A stretch of DNA of 64,000 nucleotides, from the NCBI GenBank assembly GCA_025094145.1, contig JALLLS010000008.1, positions 372,001 through 436,000 of the forward strand, in the 5' to 3' direction. The notes beneath the pieces were generated by a model. The model was not told the DNA's origin. It worked only from the letters and a program-made list of their open reading frames with translations, and searched no databases. Origin of the DNA: Spinellus fusiger (lineage: Eukaryota > Mucoromycota > Mucoromycetes > Mucorales > Phycomycetaceae). Shown here one piece after another: positions 49,381 to 60,949 of this stretch; position 1 is the first letter of the stretch, and each line of letters opens with the position of its first letter. Both the position numbers and the translations under genes were made by a program.

Positions 49381-49735
49381 AGACGAACAAAGAAATCCAG
49401 GTCGTGTACCTGCTGTATAGCTGACAATCCTCTGAACAAATGTACACACAAGCCCCAGAATGCCAAAGAGGTATAACAGTGTATATACGAACACATTCAT
49501 GGAAGACAGTGCTAACAGTCTTCCACTCCAAAGGTGCCTTGACCATACAATTCCAACTGTTGAGGATGTTCAGCAACATTTTGGGTCTCTCTACTCTCTA
49601 CTCTCTTCCCTCATCCTCGTCTATCTGAACTCTAGCAGGATAACTGTTGTTGGGGTCCTGAGTCAGTATAACAATGATGGCTTCCTGTACCCCTTTCTGT
49701 CTTTATCTTCTGCCTCCTCCACTTGACACTACAAC
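49381..49735. other. Short unique spacer between Tc1 debris and the 4-kb repeat copy 2
   Basis: An open plus-strand frame at 49460-49726 contains LQRCLDHTIPTVEDVQQHFG, without recognised domain. It directly precedes the limit of the 4-kb repeat and has no counterpart beside copy 1. Confidence 0.35.
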
Positions 49736-50585
49736 ACCTACTATTATTGTCTTTTTATGTTCCTTTTTTTTTCTTGGTTGTCCCTAACAGCCTTGGGAGC
49801 AGACAAAAAAGTTAGGCTAAAAAGAGAGAGAAAAGAAAAATCCAGACAGATTTCTTAATGAACAATAAGCAGCCACCAAGAGAATAAGAGTGGATCCTCA
49901 AAATAAAAAAGAGAGAACGGATACTCTATGGCTTTACCGTCTACACTTTCATATTGCCTCATCTCCTCCTTATGTCTATTGAAATGATACTCATCTCTCA
50001 ATAGTATCTCTATCTGTCCACTGCAACAAGGGTTATAAGATACACTCCAGAATAGTGCTGGTACTATTCTTTTCTCTTTTTTTTTTTTTTTTTACAAAAG
50101 AAATAATAGTGTTATCGTCGGTGGTGATTTCTCGTGGCGTTGTTATGAAAAAGGATATAAGGGTCCGTTATGTGTTTGTTTTCTTTAGCTATAGTATATT
50201 ATGTATGTAGTAATGGAATAGTATATAAAGAGAAACTATCTAAAATTATACCGTATGCTTGTTATGATAAAGATACCTAGAATAGTTATTATAGACTGTA
50301 ATGGCCACTGTGTTGATCAGTATAAAAGTAGTCTGCTAATTAGCTTATTATCTAGAGAAAAAAATTCATAAGCCTGATCATATCCGCTATGATCAACGAG
50401 TAGAGTCAGATGGTAGCCTGATGGCACTAGTACAAATACCTTCCCAATTGCCAGATAAAACCAACAATCTAATATCTTCCTGTTGAGTATCTTTTGTATG
50501 TTTATTGTTATCTAGAATACAGTAAAATATAATCTTAGTCTTGAATCTTTTCTCTCTCTCTCAATCTCTCTGTGCATGTTTATTA

Positions 50586-50589
<4 letters not shown>

Positions 50590-50618
<29 letters not shown>

Positions 50619-50800
50619 TGAATAAATGAGTGAATGAATGAATACATGAGTAAATGAATAAATACATGAGTAAATGAATAAATACATGAGTAAATGAATA
50701 AATACATGAGTAAATGAATAAATGAATGAATAAATGAATGAACAAATGAATGAATAAACACATCAATGAATGAATGAATACATTAATGAATGAATGCAAT
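50590..50800. repeat. (GTAT)n and (AATG)-type microsatellites in 4-kb repeat copy 2
   Basis: A short GTAT run is followed by AATGAGTGAATGAATACATGAG-like units. This is the counterpart of 21560-21701, with a shorter CATA run and a longer ATTC part. Confidence 0.9.
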
Positions 50801-50861
50801 ATTATTTTCTCTCTCACACACAAAAACATCAATAGAGTGTGTGAGAAATTACTCGGGATCT

Positions 50862-51740
50862 TCAGGGCATAATGGCCCTGAGAATCCCGAAAAAAGAAGG
50901 AAAGGAAGGAAGGGAAGGAAAGAAATTTGGAGAGTATGGAGGAGAAGAAGGAGCAGGAGAAAAAGGAGCAGGAGAAGGAGGAGGAGGAGAAGAAGAAAAA
51001 GAGGGGGTCTTGGGGGTGGAGCAGTTAAACTCCTCTCCAGGGCCAAAAATGCTTGACCCCAGAGAGGAGACTTCCCTCCAAGAGGCAGAAGAGCCACAAA
51101 GGGTAATGTATCCCCTTCTGCCACACACAGGGGCGGCAGAGGCACCACCCACAGGGGCAGCAGAGGCACCAGAGACAACGGCACCAACAGCACCAGAAAC
51201 AATGGCACCAACAGAGGCACCACGAGAGCCTGTATCATTATCAGTAATGTTAGTATCAGTAGTATCAGTGGCATTAGTATTATTACCAAACATTGAGCGG
51301 CCCAGACGTCCCACTATGGGGCGAGGGATCCGTGTTGGGAAAGATCCCCCGCCTCCATCTCTTCTCACACGCACACCAACACCACCACTGCGCATACCAC
51401 GCAAACCACCACGAACACCACCACTGCGCACACCAAGCAAACCACCACGAACACCACCACGAACACCGCCACGAACACCAGACACACCACCACGAACAAC
51501 AACACTAGTAGTTGTAGGTGTAGGTTCAGTAGGAACCCCACGTGCTCTACGCATTCTATTGACCGTACGGTCAAAACCGCGGACAAGAGAAGCAGAACGA
51601 GGGCCAACGCAAGAAGAGCGAGAAGAAGAGCGAGAACGAACACTACGTCTCCCACGAACTGGGGAACGGGAACGGGAGCGGGAGCGGGAGCAAGAGAGAG
51701 GTCGAGAGATGGCGTTGGTTCTGGGAGTAGGTTGAGTCAT
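50862..51740 (-). CDS. RS- and RGG/RGV-repeat protein in 4-kb repeat, copy 2 (hypothetical)
   Basis: The frame starts at ATG 51740 (MTQPTPRTNAISRPLS) and ends GILRAIMP, about 292 codons. It has the same block order as copy 1: SRSRSRSRSPVRGRR, FDRTVNRMRRARG, RGG repeats, RIPRPIVGRLGRSMFGNN, Thr/Asn/Asp-rich, Ala/Val/Ser-rich, Ser/Pro-rich. Against copy 1 it lacks one VHGG unit, has a rearranged RGG tract including LLGVRSGGVRGG, and one Ser fewer in the first RS block; the frame survives all of these. A frame difference near the end gives this shorter, perhaps original, C-terminus. The complementary strand is also open over most of this length, a by-product of the biased composition. Confidence 0.45.
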   Translation of the reverse strand: MTQPTPRTNAISRPLSCSRSRSRSRSPVRGRRSVRSRSSSRSSCVGPRSASLVRGFDRTVNRMRRARGVPTEPTPTTTSVVVRGGVSGVRGGVRGGVRGGLLGVRSGGVRGGLRGMRSGGVGVRVRRDGGGGSFPTRIPRPIVGRLGRSMFGNNTNATDTTDTNITDNDTGSRGASVGAIVSGAVGAVVSGASAAPVGGASAAPVCGRRGYITLCGSSASWREVSSLGSSIFGPGEEFNCSTPKTPSFSSSPPPPSPAPFSPAPSSPPYSPNFFPSLPSFPSFFGILRAIMP

Positions 51741-51950
51741 TGTAAAGAAAAGAAGAAAAAACCAGTTTATTGATTGACTTATGATATAAATATGAATCAA
51801 ATCATTAGAGTCGCGTCATCAACTTCACATGCCCTGAGATGAGTAGACATTACTGTGTGAGTTTGAAAAAGTTTTATGCAGTCACCTTATTTTAATTCAC
51901 CGTGACTTTTGCTGCCGTGAGAGCACCCATTCAAACTATATGCATCAAGC

Positions 51951-52166
51951 GTGGGTAATAAGTTCTGTGGCTCTGGTAAATTTTACACAGTCGCTATTGT
52001 CCACGGTGTTGAAACTGTCACCACAGAAGAGTTAATTTCTATTTACATGATCAAGAAAGAGCTTATTACTTTTGACAAAACCATTCAGTGTTTCTTTTGT
52101 GTTTTCACTGGCCAAGTTGACATGCAAAAAGAAAGGGGTCTATTATTATTTTGGATTCAGTTTTAG
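51951..52166 (+). CDS. Conserved frame without ATG in 4-kb repeat copy 2
   Basis: Counterpart of 20370-20128: GNKFCGSGKFYTVAIVHGVE then ELISIYMIKKELITFDKTIQ, with two replacements (A to S, S to I) and a shifted tail after QKERG. It begins with GTG after an in-frame TGA upstream. Confidence 0.33.
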   Translation: MGNKFCGSGKFYTVAIVHGVETVTTEELISIYMIKKELITFDKTIQCFFCVFTGQVDMQKERGLLLFWIQF

Positions 52167-53420
52167 ATGTCCGTATCTGGAAACCCAATTAACACCATGC
52201 CATACTGATGTCTTATGTCCTGTAGACTCTATTAATTCTTCAACTTGGGTACATGTATCTGTTCCATGATATTCTAATTACATACACTGTTGTATATATC
52301 CCCTTTTTTATTTCAATAGCCAAAGTTAAACGATACTTTCTTCTTTTTTGTGTGACAGCCATTTATGGTACTATTCTATTCAAGTGTTTCAGCTACACTC
52401 ATATGCATTTTCTTGAAATTGGAATTGGAATTGGAAACACAGCCGTGAATATACTTCAATAGCTCAGATATTGTCTTTTGTAAAGACAAAGTACACTGCA
52501 TAAAAACATAGCCTATATGTATGTTGGATTTGAGTGTGTAGTTTGAGACCACGGGACAAAAGAATACTAGGACAGCATAGAATGGGCTGGATCAAATGAA
52601 ACATATAGACAGAAGACAAACAACAGTAACAAGAAACACCAAGCGGAAATTATGTTTGACTTTCGAACTCACACACTGCAGAATGTAGAGTTATGAATTA
52701 CCTCAACAGTATATCTATAGTATAGTGAAAATACGAGTGCTGTTTATTCTACACGGTTGCTCTATCTTTTATACCTTTGATCTGTAGTGCCATAAGTCTA
52801 CCTAGCGGAATAAATAGTACAGGTAGTAAAGGAGATGTAAATTCAAAGAATAATAGACAGATTCATCTGAAATTGATTTTTGTTTGTTTGTTAGTATAAC
52901 TAAAGACCGCTGCATATGATTCAATAGTGAGAAAACAGAGATGTATGCTTACAATACATGCAATTGCATCTATATATTATAATGTGGTATATAAATACAT
53001 AAATGAATAAAATGTGTATCAGACTATCAATGTACATACGCTTATATAATAGAGACAAACTACAATGAAATACTTTATAAATACTTCTGTTTGTATTGAA
53101 AATAACAAATACTAAGTAAGCCAGTGTCTATGTGTAGCAGCTTGTTTGTTGTACATTATTTTCTTTCTTTCTATGGTTTAAAGTAGAGAGATAAGCATAA
53201 AAACATATTTATTCTATTTAGACACTACTATTTCTTCTTCTTCAAGAAAACAGAGGTTTATCAAAAGTACAATTAGTGTTCTTCATAAGCACAAATAAAC
53301 AATAAGAATGCACAAGTCCTCTTTAAGAAATCTCTGGCATCTTATTGCATATATAGGGTTATGGATGGACACGGAAAATATTCATTACACTAGTAAAGAG
53401 TGAGGAAAAGCAAGAGTCGG

Positions 53421-53648
53421 TTATATCGAAATACAGACTTCATTTCTAGTTTTCTTACTTTTACTTTTATTATTATTATTATTATTATTATTGCTATAAC
53501 TAAATGAATCTCTTGAACAAATAGTTAACAATACCAATGCATAAAGAAGGGAGTCTCGATAAGACAGCATAGAAGTCATTGGCAAGTTGCCTAGTAATTG
53601 GTGGAGTCTATTGTAGTACATATTATCAGAGCATCTCCCAACTACCAT
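53421..53648 (-). CDS. Small frame in 4-kb repeat copy 2, hypothetical
   Basis: Counterpart of 18682-18897 (GRCSDNMYYNRLHQLLGNLP) with a longer Asn run from (AAT)n and an added Lys-Ser pair; the frame stays open to the same ISI end. Confidence 0.25.
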   Translation of the reverse strand: MVVGRCSDNMYYNRLHQLLGNLPMTSMLSYRDSLLYALVLLTICSRDSFSYSNNNNNNNNKSKSKKTRNEVCISI

Positions 53649-53805
53649 TCAATTGCTTCTAGGGTGCTATTTCATCTAATTAAAATGGTTATTGGGCCTA
53701 AAGATTCTCAGTTACATATATATATAGGTTTAGGATGACTAACTAACTAATGAATATCTCTATTTCTTTTGATGTCTTTTACTATTTTTCTATTCTACCT
53801 ATATA

Positions 53806-54124
53806 GTTATTAATTTTATCTTGAAGATATTAATCAACTCTATGACTTGGCGATGCTAGAGTAGAAAAATCGAGGAAAATACCTTTTCAAGATACTCATG
53901 TACATTCTAGAGTTTATATTAATACCCATTGTGAATATAAACTCAACATAATGATCACTAAAGGTACTTTATAGCATAACACTAACATAATTCAATATCA
54001 ATAAGAAATCTTGGTAATTTGGTAGGGGTCTATATTTGATTTCACTAAAAACCATTTTTTATAATTACTTTTCATAAGCTTAGATGCCAGCTTATTAGAC
54101 TAAATCATAGAACATCACTGCTTA
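53806..54124. other. AT-rich spacer, no gene seen
   Basis: It lies between the end of the 4-kb repeat and the Tc1 family C copy. No frame, RNA gene or repeat can be supported. Confidence 0.5.
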
Positions 54125-54126
54125 TG

Positions 54127-55478
54127 CAGTCACACAAAATTAGAAAGTATATGATTTTCAATTTTTGAAATCATGAGAAAGAACATGCTTCACGGATATA
54201 AAGGTTACGACCTCAAAACACATACTAATGACCAAATTCAACACAGTTATTTTAACATATTGTTTATATTAATGTATATAAAAAAGTTTTTATTTAATAT
54301 TTTTTTGGGCCACCTTTGGCATCAATAACTGTTTGGCAGAGATCCGTCATTGAGCCAACTAAATGTTCAGCAAGATCAACGTGGACATTTCCCCAAGCTT
54401 CTTCTAAGGCTATCTTGAGCTCATCGATATTTTTGATACCAGCCCTCTTGTTATCAATAAGCTTATCAAGACAGCTCCAGAGATGTCCAATAGGGTTGAG
54501 ATCAAGACTTTGAGCAGGCCAGTAATTAAAACGCCTAATTGCATGTGTGTTTTTACACCATGTTGTATAGCCACCTGTATGGCAGATAACCCCATCTTCT
54601 TGGAATAAAAAGTCCCTGTCCTCTTTCTCATTCAATTCAATGAACCATGGCAGAAATTTTCCTGCCAAAATGTTGACATATACGTCCTGATTTACAGTGC
54701 CATCAATAAAGACCAAAGCCCCAAATCCACCAGCCCAGAAACAGCTCCAGATCATTATGCTACCTTTCGTCCATTTGGTTGTAGGTATGATATGAGCAAC
54801 CTTATACCTCTCTCCGATCTTTCAAATTACTCTGGTTTCTCCCTGGTAACCCTCTACTTCAAACCGTGACTCATCAGACCCTACAACACGTCTCCAGTCC
54901 TCAGGGGTCCAATTGACCTGTTCCTTCGCCCAACGAAGTCTTTTCTTCTTGATGTTTTCTTCAGACAACATTGGCTTGTGTGTTTTAAATTAGGAACCAA
55001 ACCCAATCTGATGAATATGTCTGATGAAGGTTACTCTACAGATGATTATCTCATGTGCCTTGAGTTCAAAATTTATGCAGCTATAGAAGGTCAATGGGTT
55101 GCCTCTTAGAATGGCCTCAAGTCGTCTGAGGTCTCTCTCGTTTAGATTTTTTGTGTGTACCAGAACTAGGTCTTGGTAGAGGTGTACCATTAGTCTTGAT
55201 TCTACTAATAATATTCTGGACAGTGGACTTGCTAATGCCAGCGACCTTTGAAATGCTACCCATGGAGTAATTTTTTTTCTTTTTTTTAAGCCAGTAAACA
55301 CCCTATTACTCTCTTTCTTTAATCTTATTATAAACTCTTTAGTTTCTAGTTGAGGATTCTGCGTTTGACATTTGAGATTGCTTAATGTAATGTGATTCAG
55401 TGGTAAAAACAAGAAGAAGAATCATGTTTAAAAATATATAAATTATGGGGTCGTATACTTTCTAATTTTGTGTGACTG
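54127..55478 (-). mobile_element. Tc1/mariner element, family C, copy 2
   Basis: TIRs CAGTCACACAAAATTAGAAA from 54127 and the exact complement of the end at 55478. TA follows at 55479-55480, while the left flank reads TG, probably a mutated TA. The minus strand encodes transposase: an N-terminal part with SMGSISKVAGISKSTVQNII (about 55265-55206), then GSDESRFEVEGYQGET, and 54755-54294 with WAGGFGALVFIDGTVNQDVY, FQEDGVICHTGG and LDLNPIGHLW. The third catalytic Glu of the DDE triad (NPIEHLW) is Gly here, so it would be inactive even without its stops. The family shares TIRs with the copy at 10685-11980. Confidence 0.88.
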
Positions 55479-56369
55479 TACATGAAAGCTATGTATGTTT
55501 GGGCAAAGGGTTCGTTCTTTAAGACATGCAGGACCTCGGGAAAAGGCTAGCTGCTCTTGTATCACCAGTAGTTGGGTGAGCTCTTGTGTGATGTATAGGA
55601 GGGAACTCGGTTCTTATGGCTGTGGGAACTATGGTTGTAGTAGTCTGGAGGGGACACTCTGGAAGTAGGTCTGTGGAGGCACGAGAGAACAGATAACGGT
55701 AATCTTCCTTATGACGGACCAACAAAAGGGACAAACAAAGAGAACAAAACAGGAACAGAGCAAGAACCAACAACTAAGCTTGACCTTTGGGTCTAAACTA
55801 CTCTTCTGTAGGAATCCAAGTATATGCTTTGACTTTATTTGAAATGTAGAATTTGCTATTTTATATTCTTTCTATCTGAAACCTTTTATTACTTCTAGCT
55901 AGTTTTAGCAACACCACTTATTCTCTGTTCTTCCAGAGCCATCCATGCGAATAGGTGCCGTCTCTCCACCTATTCTACAGCTACTTGTATAAATCTTCTT
56001 CCCAGGCATAACCAATACAAGACTTATTATTCAATAACATTCTCTTTCTATAATACACGGACAATATTATTCCCTTGATAAATTCCAAGGGACATATGAT
56101 TCCCTCATTAATAACAATACAAATGGTGTTAAAGATGGACTTGTTGTTTATCAATGATTCATGAACAATAATAGACTGAGTCTGGGTGGCTAGTCTACTT
56201 ATGCTTTATCCTGGTAGTTCTTATAAAGGTGTAGGTTTATTCACTATAAAGCACTACGAAATTTTGGTGGGAGAGGGAGAGAATAAATAAGTTTCTATAG
56301 CACTGCAGAATGGCACACGGGTTGATGTCTATAATAATCGTCATGCCTCTATATTTCTCACTCTCACTC
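55479..56369. other. Spacer downstream of the CorA gene, no gene seen
   Basis: A Ser/Thr/Pro-rich minus-strand frame at 55773-55519 begins with a hydrophobic run (LVLALFLFCSLCLSLLLV), which could mimic a signal peptide, but it has no splice or family support. The rest shows no gene. Confidence 0.4.
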
Positions 56370-56490
56370 ATAGATATGGATGTGGATGTGGATGTGGGTG
56401 TGGATGTGAATATGGATGTGAATATGAATATAAGTATGAATATAAATATGAATATAAATATGAATATGGATATGGATATGGATATGAATA
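56370..56490. repeat. GATGTG / AATATGAATATAA tandem repeat at the 3' end of the CorA gene
   Basis: ATGGATGTGGATGTGG units pass into AATATGAATATAAATATG and ATGGATATGG units, ending 9 bp before the CorA stop codon on the other strand. Confidence 0.9.
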
Positions 56491-56498
56491 TATACTCA

Positions 56499-58379
56499 TT
56501 ATACTAGATTGTTACGCCTGCCTACTGTAATCATCATCACTACAAAGAGAAGCATGCCACCGATAATCCAAAAGAACCACACTAAATCTTGGTGTTGCTG
56601 ACCGGGGACTTGGACATTCATTCCAAATATACTTGCCACCAGATTCAGGGGGACAGCAATTGTAGCAAGAAAAGTCAATCGATTGATGACTTCATTGGTA
56701 AGATTGCCTGCTTGTGAAAGCTCAATGGAGATTTGTCCGAGATAATTACGGTGGGCACGACCCAAAGTAAGATCAAAATGGGTTACATTTTGTAACATGG
56801 TAAGAATATGATCTATCCATCATAGGTTATTACCATGGAAATACATACACACACTGCTTTCATGAGGTCACACACACTTTCTTTCTTTTCTTTTTTTTCC
56901 TTTCTCTCTCTCTACCTCTCTCTCTACCTCTACCTCATAGTGACTATCTAATTTACCTTGAATGTCACCCAAGTACAAAATCACCTCATGCTGCACCCTT
57001 GCCTCTTCTTTCACACTGCTTAACAGAGATGGATCGGGTTTAGACCGAGTAACGTGTGCCAATTCCTGCATTCGGTCTTCATAGCGCTTGATGAGACTGC
57101 GCAGAACATCTGCTTTGGGTCCCAGCAGTCGATGAAGTTGCATGACTGTTTTGCGACAACTGCCAATCCTCCGCAACATATCTGACTGTTCTGAGTTGGT
57201 AAGAACAAGGACAAGATCATCAATGGAGTCTACTTCTAGTTCTGCATGTTGAATCAAAGGAGCAAATCCGTCTGTCACATTGTCAATAAGAGCATAGTTG
57301 ATCCATTCTGGTGTGACTTTGATGACTTCTTTGAGTTGGTGGATACGTTGTCGTACATTGTCTGAGTGGGGCAGGGGCTGGAAGCGAAACTAGATTCAAG
57401 TGTTATGTCACAGGTGTGGGTTTCTCTTTGTTAGCATCTATCTAGTGTGGACTTACTGTTAGTACACCGTCCTTGAAGACAATAATGTAAAAGTTCACTG
57501 ATTCCAAGTAGGAGGGACTGTGGTAATCATGATCAAAACTACGGAAGCTAATAAACATGTAGTTTTGGAATATTTCACATTTCTCCCGTGTTTCTTGGGC
57601 TTGGATGTCTTCTGTAGTGAGAGGATGAAGACGGAAGATCTTGTAGAAGGGGTCCATTGATTAATATATATATATCTGTGGATGTGGATGTGGATGTGAA
57701 TGACAAGCGTCGACTTACTTGGCTTAATGACCGCATTTCACTGTCCGTTGGATTGGCAATATCAATCCACCAGCAGCCTGTCGATAGCAGTTCTTCAGAA
57801 AGTCTCTTTTTGCAGGGAGTGTCGAGGAGAGGAGTATGAAGCAAGTCATGAAGAGAAGAGGCTCTTAGGGTACCTCTATCTACAGAGTAGAATGTATAGC
57901 AATCTATAGGTGTGGAATATGCCTTGGGTATCCGCTGCTGTCGGTGATCAATTGACTGCTAAGAGATAGAGAGAAATAGAGAAAAGAAAGAAAAAAGAAA
58001 GAGAAAAAAGAGAAAAAAAAATCCCCTTGTTGGAACTTACCTTGATGTCCTGATACATTTCAAAGGAAGACGCTTCATTGACTGTACTGTTATGTAGAGA
58101 AAGGTCTTGTCCTATAGAACTAGACTGCATATACTCATGCAGTGCCCTTCTTTGAATAGTGTCATTGATATTGTCTTGGAGTGTGTCAGAAAGAGACGGC
58201 TGTAGGAAGTGGGCGTCTTGTTCTTGTTGATTGGCAGACGGCATAGGACTCGGTGCCATTTTCCTCGGTATCTGTTGCAGTTGTTGTTCTTCCATGTCTG
58301 CCATCACTAGAACACATTCACTGTTACTTTTTTCTAAGGAAGATTTTCCTGCAGACAAAGAAGCATGGGTCTTCTCCAT
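56499..58379 (-). CDS. CorA-type magnesium transporter (Mnr2/Alr-like), multi-exon
   Basis: Predicted Mg2+ channel of the fungal CorA branch. It starts MEKTHASLSAGKSSLEKSNS (ATG 58379-58377) with a hydrophilic N-terminus. Cytoplasmic domain landmarks: GCWWIDIANPTDSEMRSLSQ, FRLHPLTTEDIQAQETREKC, NYMFISFRSF, NFYIIVFKDGVLT, FRFQPLPHSDNVRQRI, then long helices (LVLVLTNSEQSDMLRRI, RLLGPKADVLRSLIKRYEDR). The C-terminus has two membrane segments: LTFLATIAVPLNLVASIFGMN with the diagnostic GMN motif, and VWFFWIIGGMLLFVVMMITV, ending RRNNLV. Introns lie near 57990, 57680, 57440 and 56840. The GMN loop continues VQVPGQQHQD. Plasma membrane or vacuole placement cannot be decided here. The next gene (metacaspase) is in the same direction, 254 bp upstream. 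Confidence 0.9.
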
Positions 58380-58591
58380 TGTGTTAGAGTCATTCAAAAG
58401 GAAAACAAGAAAAGGGAAACAAGAAAAGGGAAAAAAAAGGCAAGACAAGTTGGAGAGTGTTCTGGCTCCGACACGGAAGAATTTATCGGGTCGGAGATCC
58501 ATGGACTGCTTTTTCCCAAGGCCTCTTTTGTACAGCAATGAGAGTAAGTTCAGTAAGTCCAAAGGGCAGTGGGAGTGAGAAGAAGGTCCTC

Positions 58592-58612
58592 TTTATATAT
58601 ATATATATATAT
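58592..58612. repeat. (AT)n microsatellite upstream of CorA
   Basis: A pure AT run lies in the 253-bp spacer between the metacaspase stop and the CorA start. Confidence 0.9.
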
Positions 58613-58632
58613 AATTCATTTATTGATGTGGT

Positions 58633-60749
58633 TTAGATGATGAACAACAGATTCACATCAATAGGATGAGAAGAAGACAGTTGTGGACGCTGTTCGTATT
58701 TTGCACGCAGAATGTCCCGTACAGAATTCAATAACTGCAGGTAAGATTGTTGGCGATTCTGTCTCAATGCAGCTACACACCATTCATTCATGAGTCATTC
58801 ATTCATTGGGTCATCAGCATTTAGTATGCCAAGTCTCGTTGTTTATTCTATAATAGAGTCACTTACTAGTAAATGCATAACTCATAGCACCTGTACTTCT
58901 GCCTGCTTCAAAGGCATCGGCAGATGTCTGCTCATCCTTACAGCCAGAGAACATGACTACATCGGCAGGAGAGCTCTTCATCTGCTTCACTCGCTCATCT
59001 ACTGATTTCCCTTTGATGATCTTATTGCCCAAAGACATAAACGAAGAAAGGGCACCAGATACATTCCCACTAGCATAAGCCATGCCTGCACTCAACAGTC
59101 CAGAGCCAGCACTCTTGAATAGATTCTGCTCCTTCACCACACCCTGTGTGGAGTAGACATAAGGAAGATCAAGGGCTGTACCCGAATGGCAGCTGTCAAA
59201 AATAGCAGTGAGTCGACAGCCAGGAGGAAGGGGACGGACCATAATGTCATGCATTTCCTAATTCCGCCCATCAATACCAAGTCCAAATACTAAGTCCAAA
59301 TACCAAGTCCAAATACTAAGTCCAAGATGTTAATTCAACTTACATCATCCACAATCTGTCCTGTAGTGCCTGGGTACATTTGGTGGTCTACAGGGTAAAT
59401 GGTCTCATCAAATCCATCGTCCTCATCTCCATCCAAGTCCTCCACCTAGCATAGAGTGAGTTATTCTTCTGCTGCCAATAGACACTGGACACTAGACAAT
59501 AAAGGCCTTACCCTGCCACCATGGCCACTGTAATGGAAGAAGAACCTATTTCCACCCGCCCCCTCTTGTATGAGTACCCCCACTTTCTTCACTAGAATAC
59601 AACTAGAATTACAAATACAACTACAGCTTACGAATCATTGGGACGAGCATCACTGACAAGCCATCGCATCGCAGAGAGAATGTTTTGTTTTGTAGGAACA
59701 AATCTCTCATTCTTCTGGTCATCCGTAAGAATCACCATGTCCTCCTAAACAGCCCCACCACCCATTCCAATGGTATCCGTGTTATTCCAATGGTATCCAC
59801 TGTCACTTGTTACCTGTCTAAATCCATAAAGAGAAGTCAAGAACTCGGTGACATTTCGGACATCATTAATACAGCCTATAAGGTGAAATGGTGATTCCCT
59901 TGATATATAAGCCATGATTCAATAGAAGAAAAATAATAAGAAAAAGAAGAAATGTACATCTACATATAAAAGGAACTTGCCTTTTAATTCATTCTTGCTG
60001 GCAAAATAGTTAATGCCCACCAACAGAGCTCTTTTCCTTCCTTGGCCTGTCCATTTCATTAGTGTTGGAGTTGGTGTTATTATCAACTCTTCTGCCAAAA
60101 AAGAAGAAAAAGAGCAGAACAGAACAGATGCACAAGAAACTTACAGTTGGACAGTTGGAATTGTGGAGGCGGTCTGTTCTGCATCAGCGGATCCACATGC
60201 ATAAACACCTGGTCACCAGCACCTGGAGGAGGAGGAGCCCCATAAGGCACTGCATCCATGGAGTAAGTGAGTATTGCACTGCCGTGACAGGTGTTTTATA
60301 TATAGATATAGATCTATTTACCTGGGTGGGATGATGGATTATGCATTGAATTGGGTGGCTGTGGGTAATTGGCTTGGGCCACAGAAGGATCCGAGGGTCG
60401 GAAGGCAGGATCAGGTCCAGTATAGGGTGGGGGTCTTATCTGTTCATTGCTTTGGTAGGGACGGTAGCCCTGGTGTAGAGGAGGAGGAGGAGGAGCGTAT
60501 TGCTAGAAAGAGAAAGAGTGAGCACTGTGTCAGCATAGAGAAGGTTCTTACAGGAGGGGCGTTTGTCTTTTGCTGTTGATAGTGGGGTGGTGGTGGTGGA
60601 TAGCCTTGCTGCTGCTGCTGCTGTTGTTGTTGAAGAGGAGGAGGAGGAGGGTAGTTGTACTGTGGGGGTGGTGGATAGCCTTGTTGCTGTTGTTGCTGGG
60701 GAGGAGGTCGGCCGTAGCCATGAGTGCCGTACTGTCCTGGATACGCCAT
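58633..60749 (-). CDS. MCA1: Type I metacaspase, multi-exon
   Basis: Ca2+-dependent Arg/Lys-specific cysteine protease linked to protein quality control and cell death in fungi. It starts [17 protein letters not shown] (ATG 60749), a Pro/Gln/Tyr-rich prodomain with two Gln runs. Catalytic core: [44 protein letters not shown], the His box [28 protein letters not shown], then the Cys box [18 protein letters not shown], a p10-like part ([26 protein letters not shown]) and the end [20 protein letters not shown]...VNLLFII, stop TAA at 58635-58633. The His/Cys dyad is intact. Several introns are short; one at about 59380-59255 holds CCAAGTCCAAATACTAAGT repeats. No WD40 or zinc finger is fused. Confidence 0.92.
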
Positions 60750-60949
60750 TGAAAACTAAAAGAGAGTGAGAAAGAACAGAGTCACTACATGCCTTGTCTC
60801 GAAGCATGGACGCGTTGTGACTGTTCTCTAATGCATATCATGCTGCGTCACTCCCGAGTGTCATTAGAGAGTGTCAGCTGGGAATCAATATCTCCTCATC
60901 TTCTATGTTCAAACTCCTAATAAGCACATGGGAGGGAGCACTGATGTTC
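60750..60949. promoter_or_regulatory. Metacaspase upstream region
   Basis: 200 bp between the metacaspase ATG and the left end of TIR element copy 3. No clear TATA box was noted. The transposon therefore sits within the likely promoter. Confidence 0.4.

Larger units (their letters stand above)
49736..53805 (-). repeat. 4-kb long repeat, copy 2 (inverted relative to copy 1)
   Basis: It is the reverse complement of 18530-22541 with scattered substitutions and small indels. The inner limit is TATTATTGTCTTTTTATG (49736 onward); the outer limit is about 53805, after GATGTCTTTTACTATT, where sequences diverge. The copies are separated by about 27.2 kb. Confidence 0.85.

Noticed and set aside
50872..51735. 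287-codon frame on the plus strand opposite the RS/RGG frame of repeat copy 2 (and its partner at 21305-20841)
   Set aside because: It is the antisense reading of a compositionally biased tract (Pro/Arg/Glu/His repeats) and shows no ordered sequence; the other strand has the better-structured start and ending.
56310..56507. Met/Asp/Asn-repeat frame on the plus strand
   Set aside because: It is translation of the GATGTG/AATATG tandem repeat at the end of the CorA gene.
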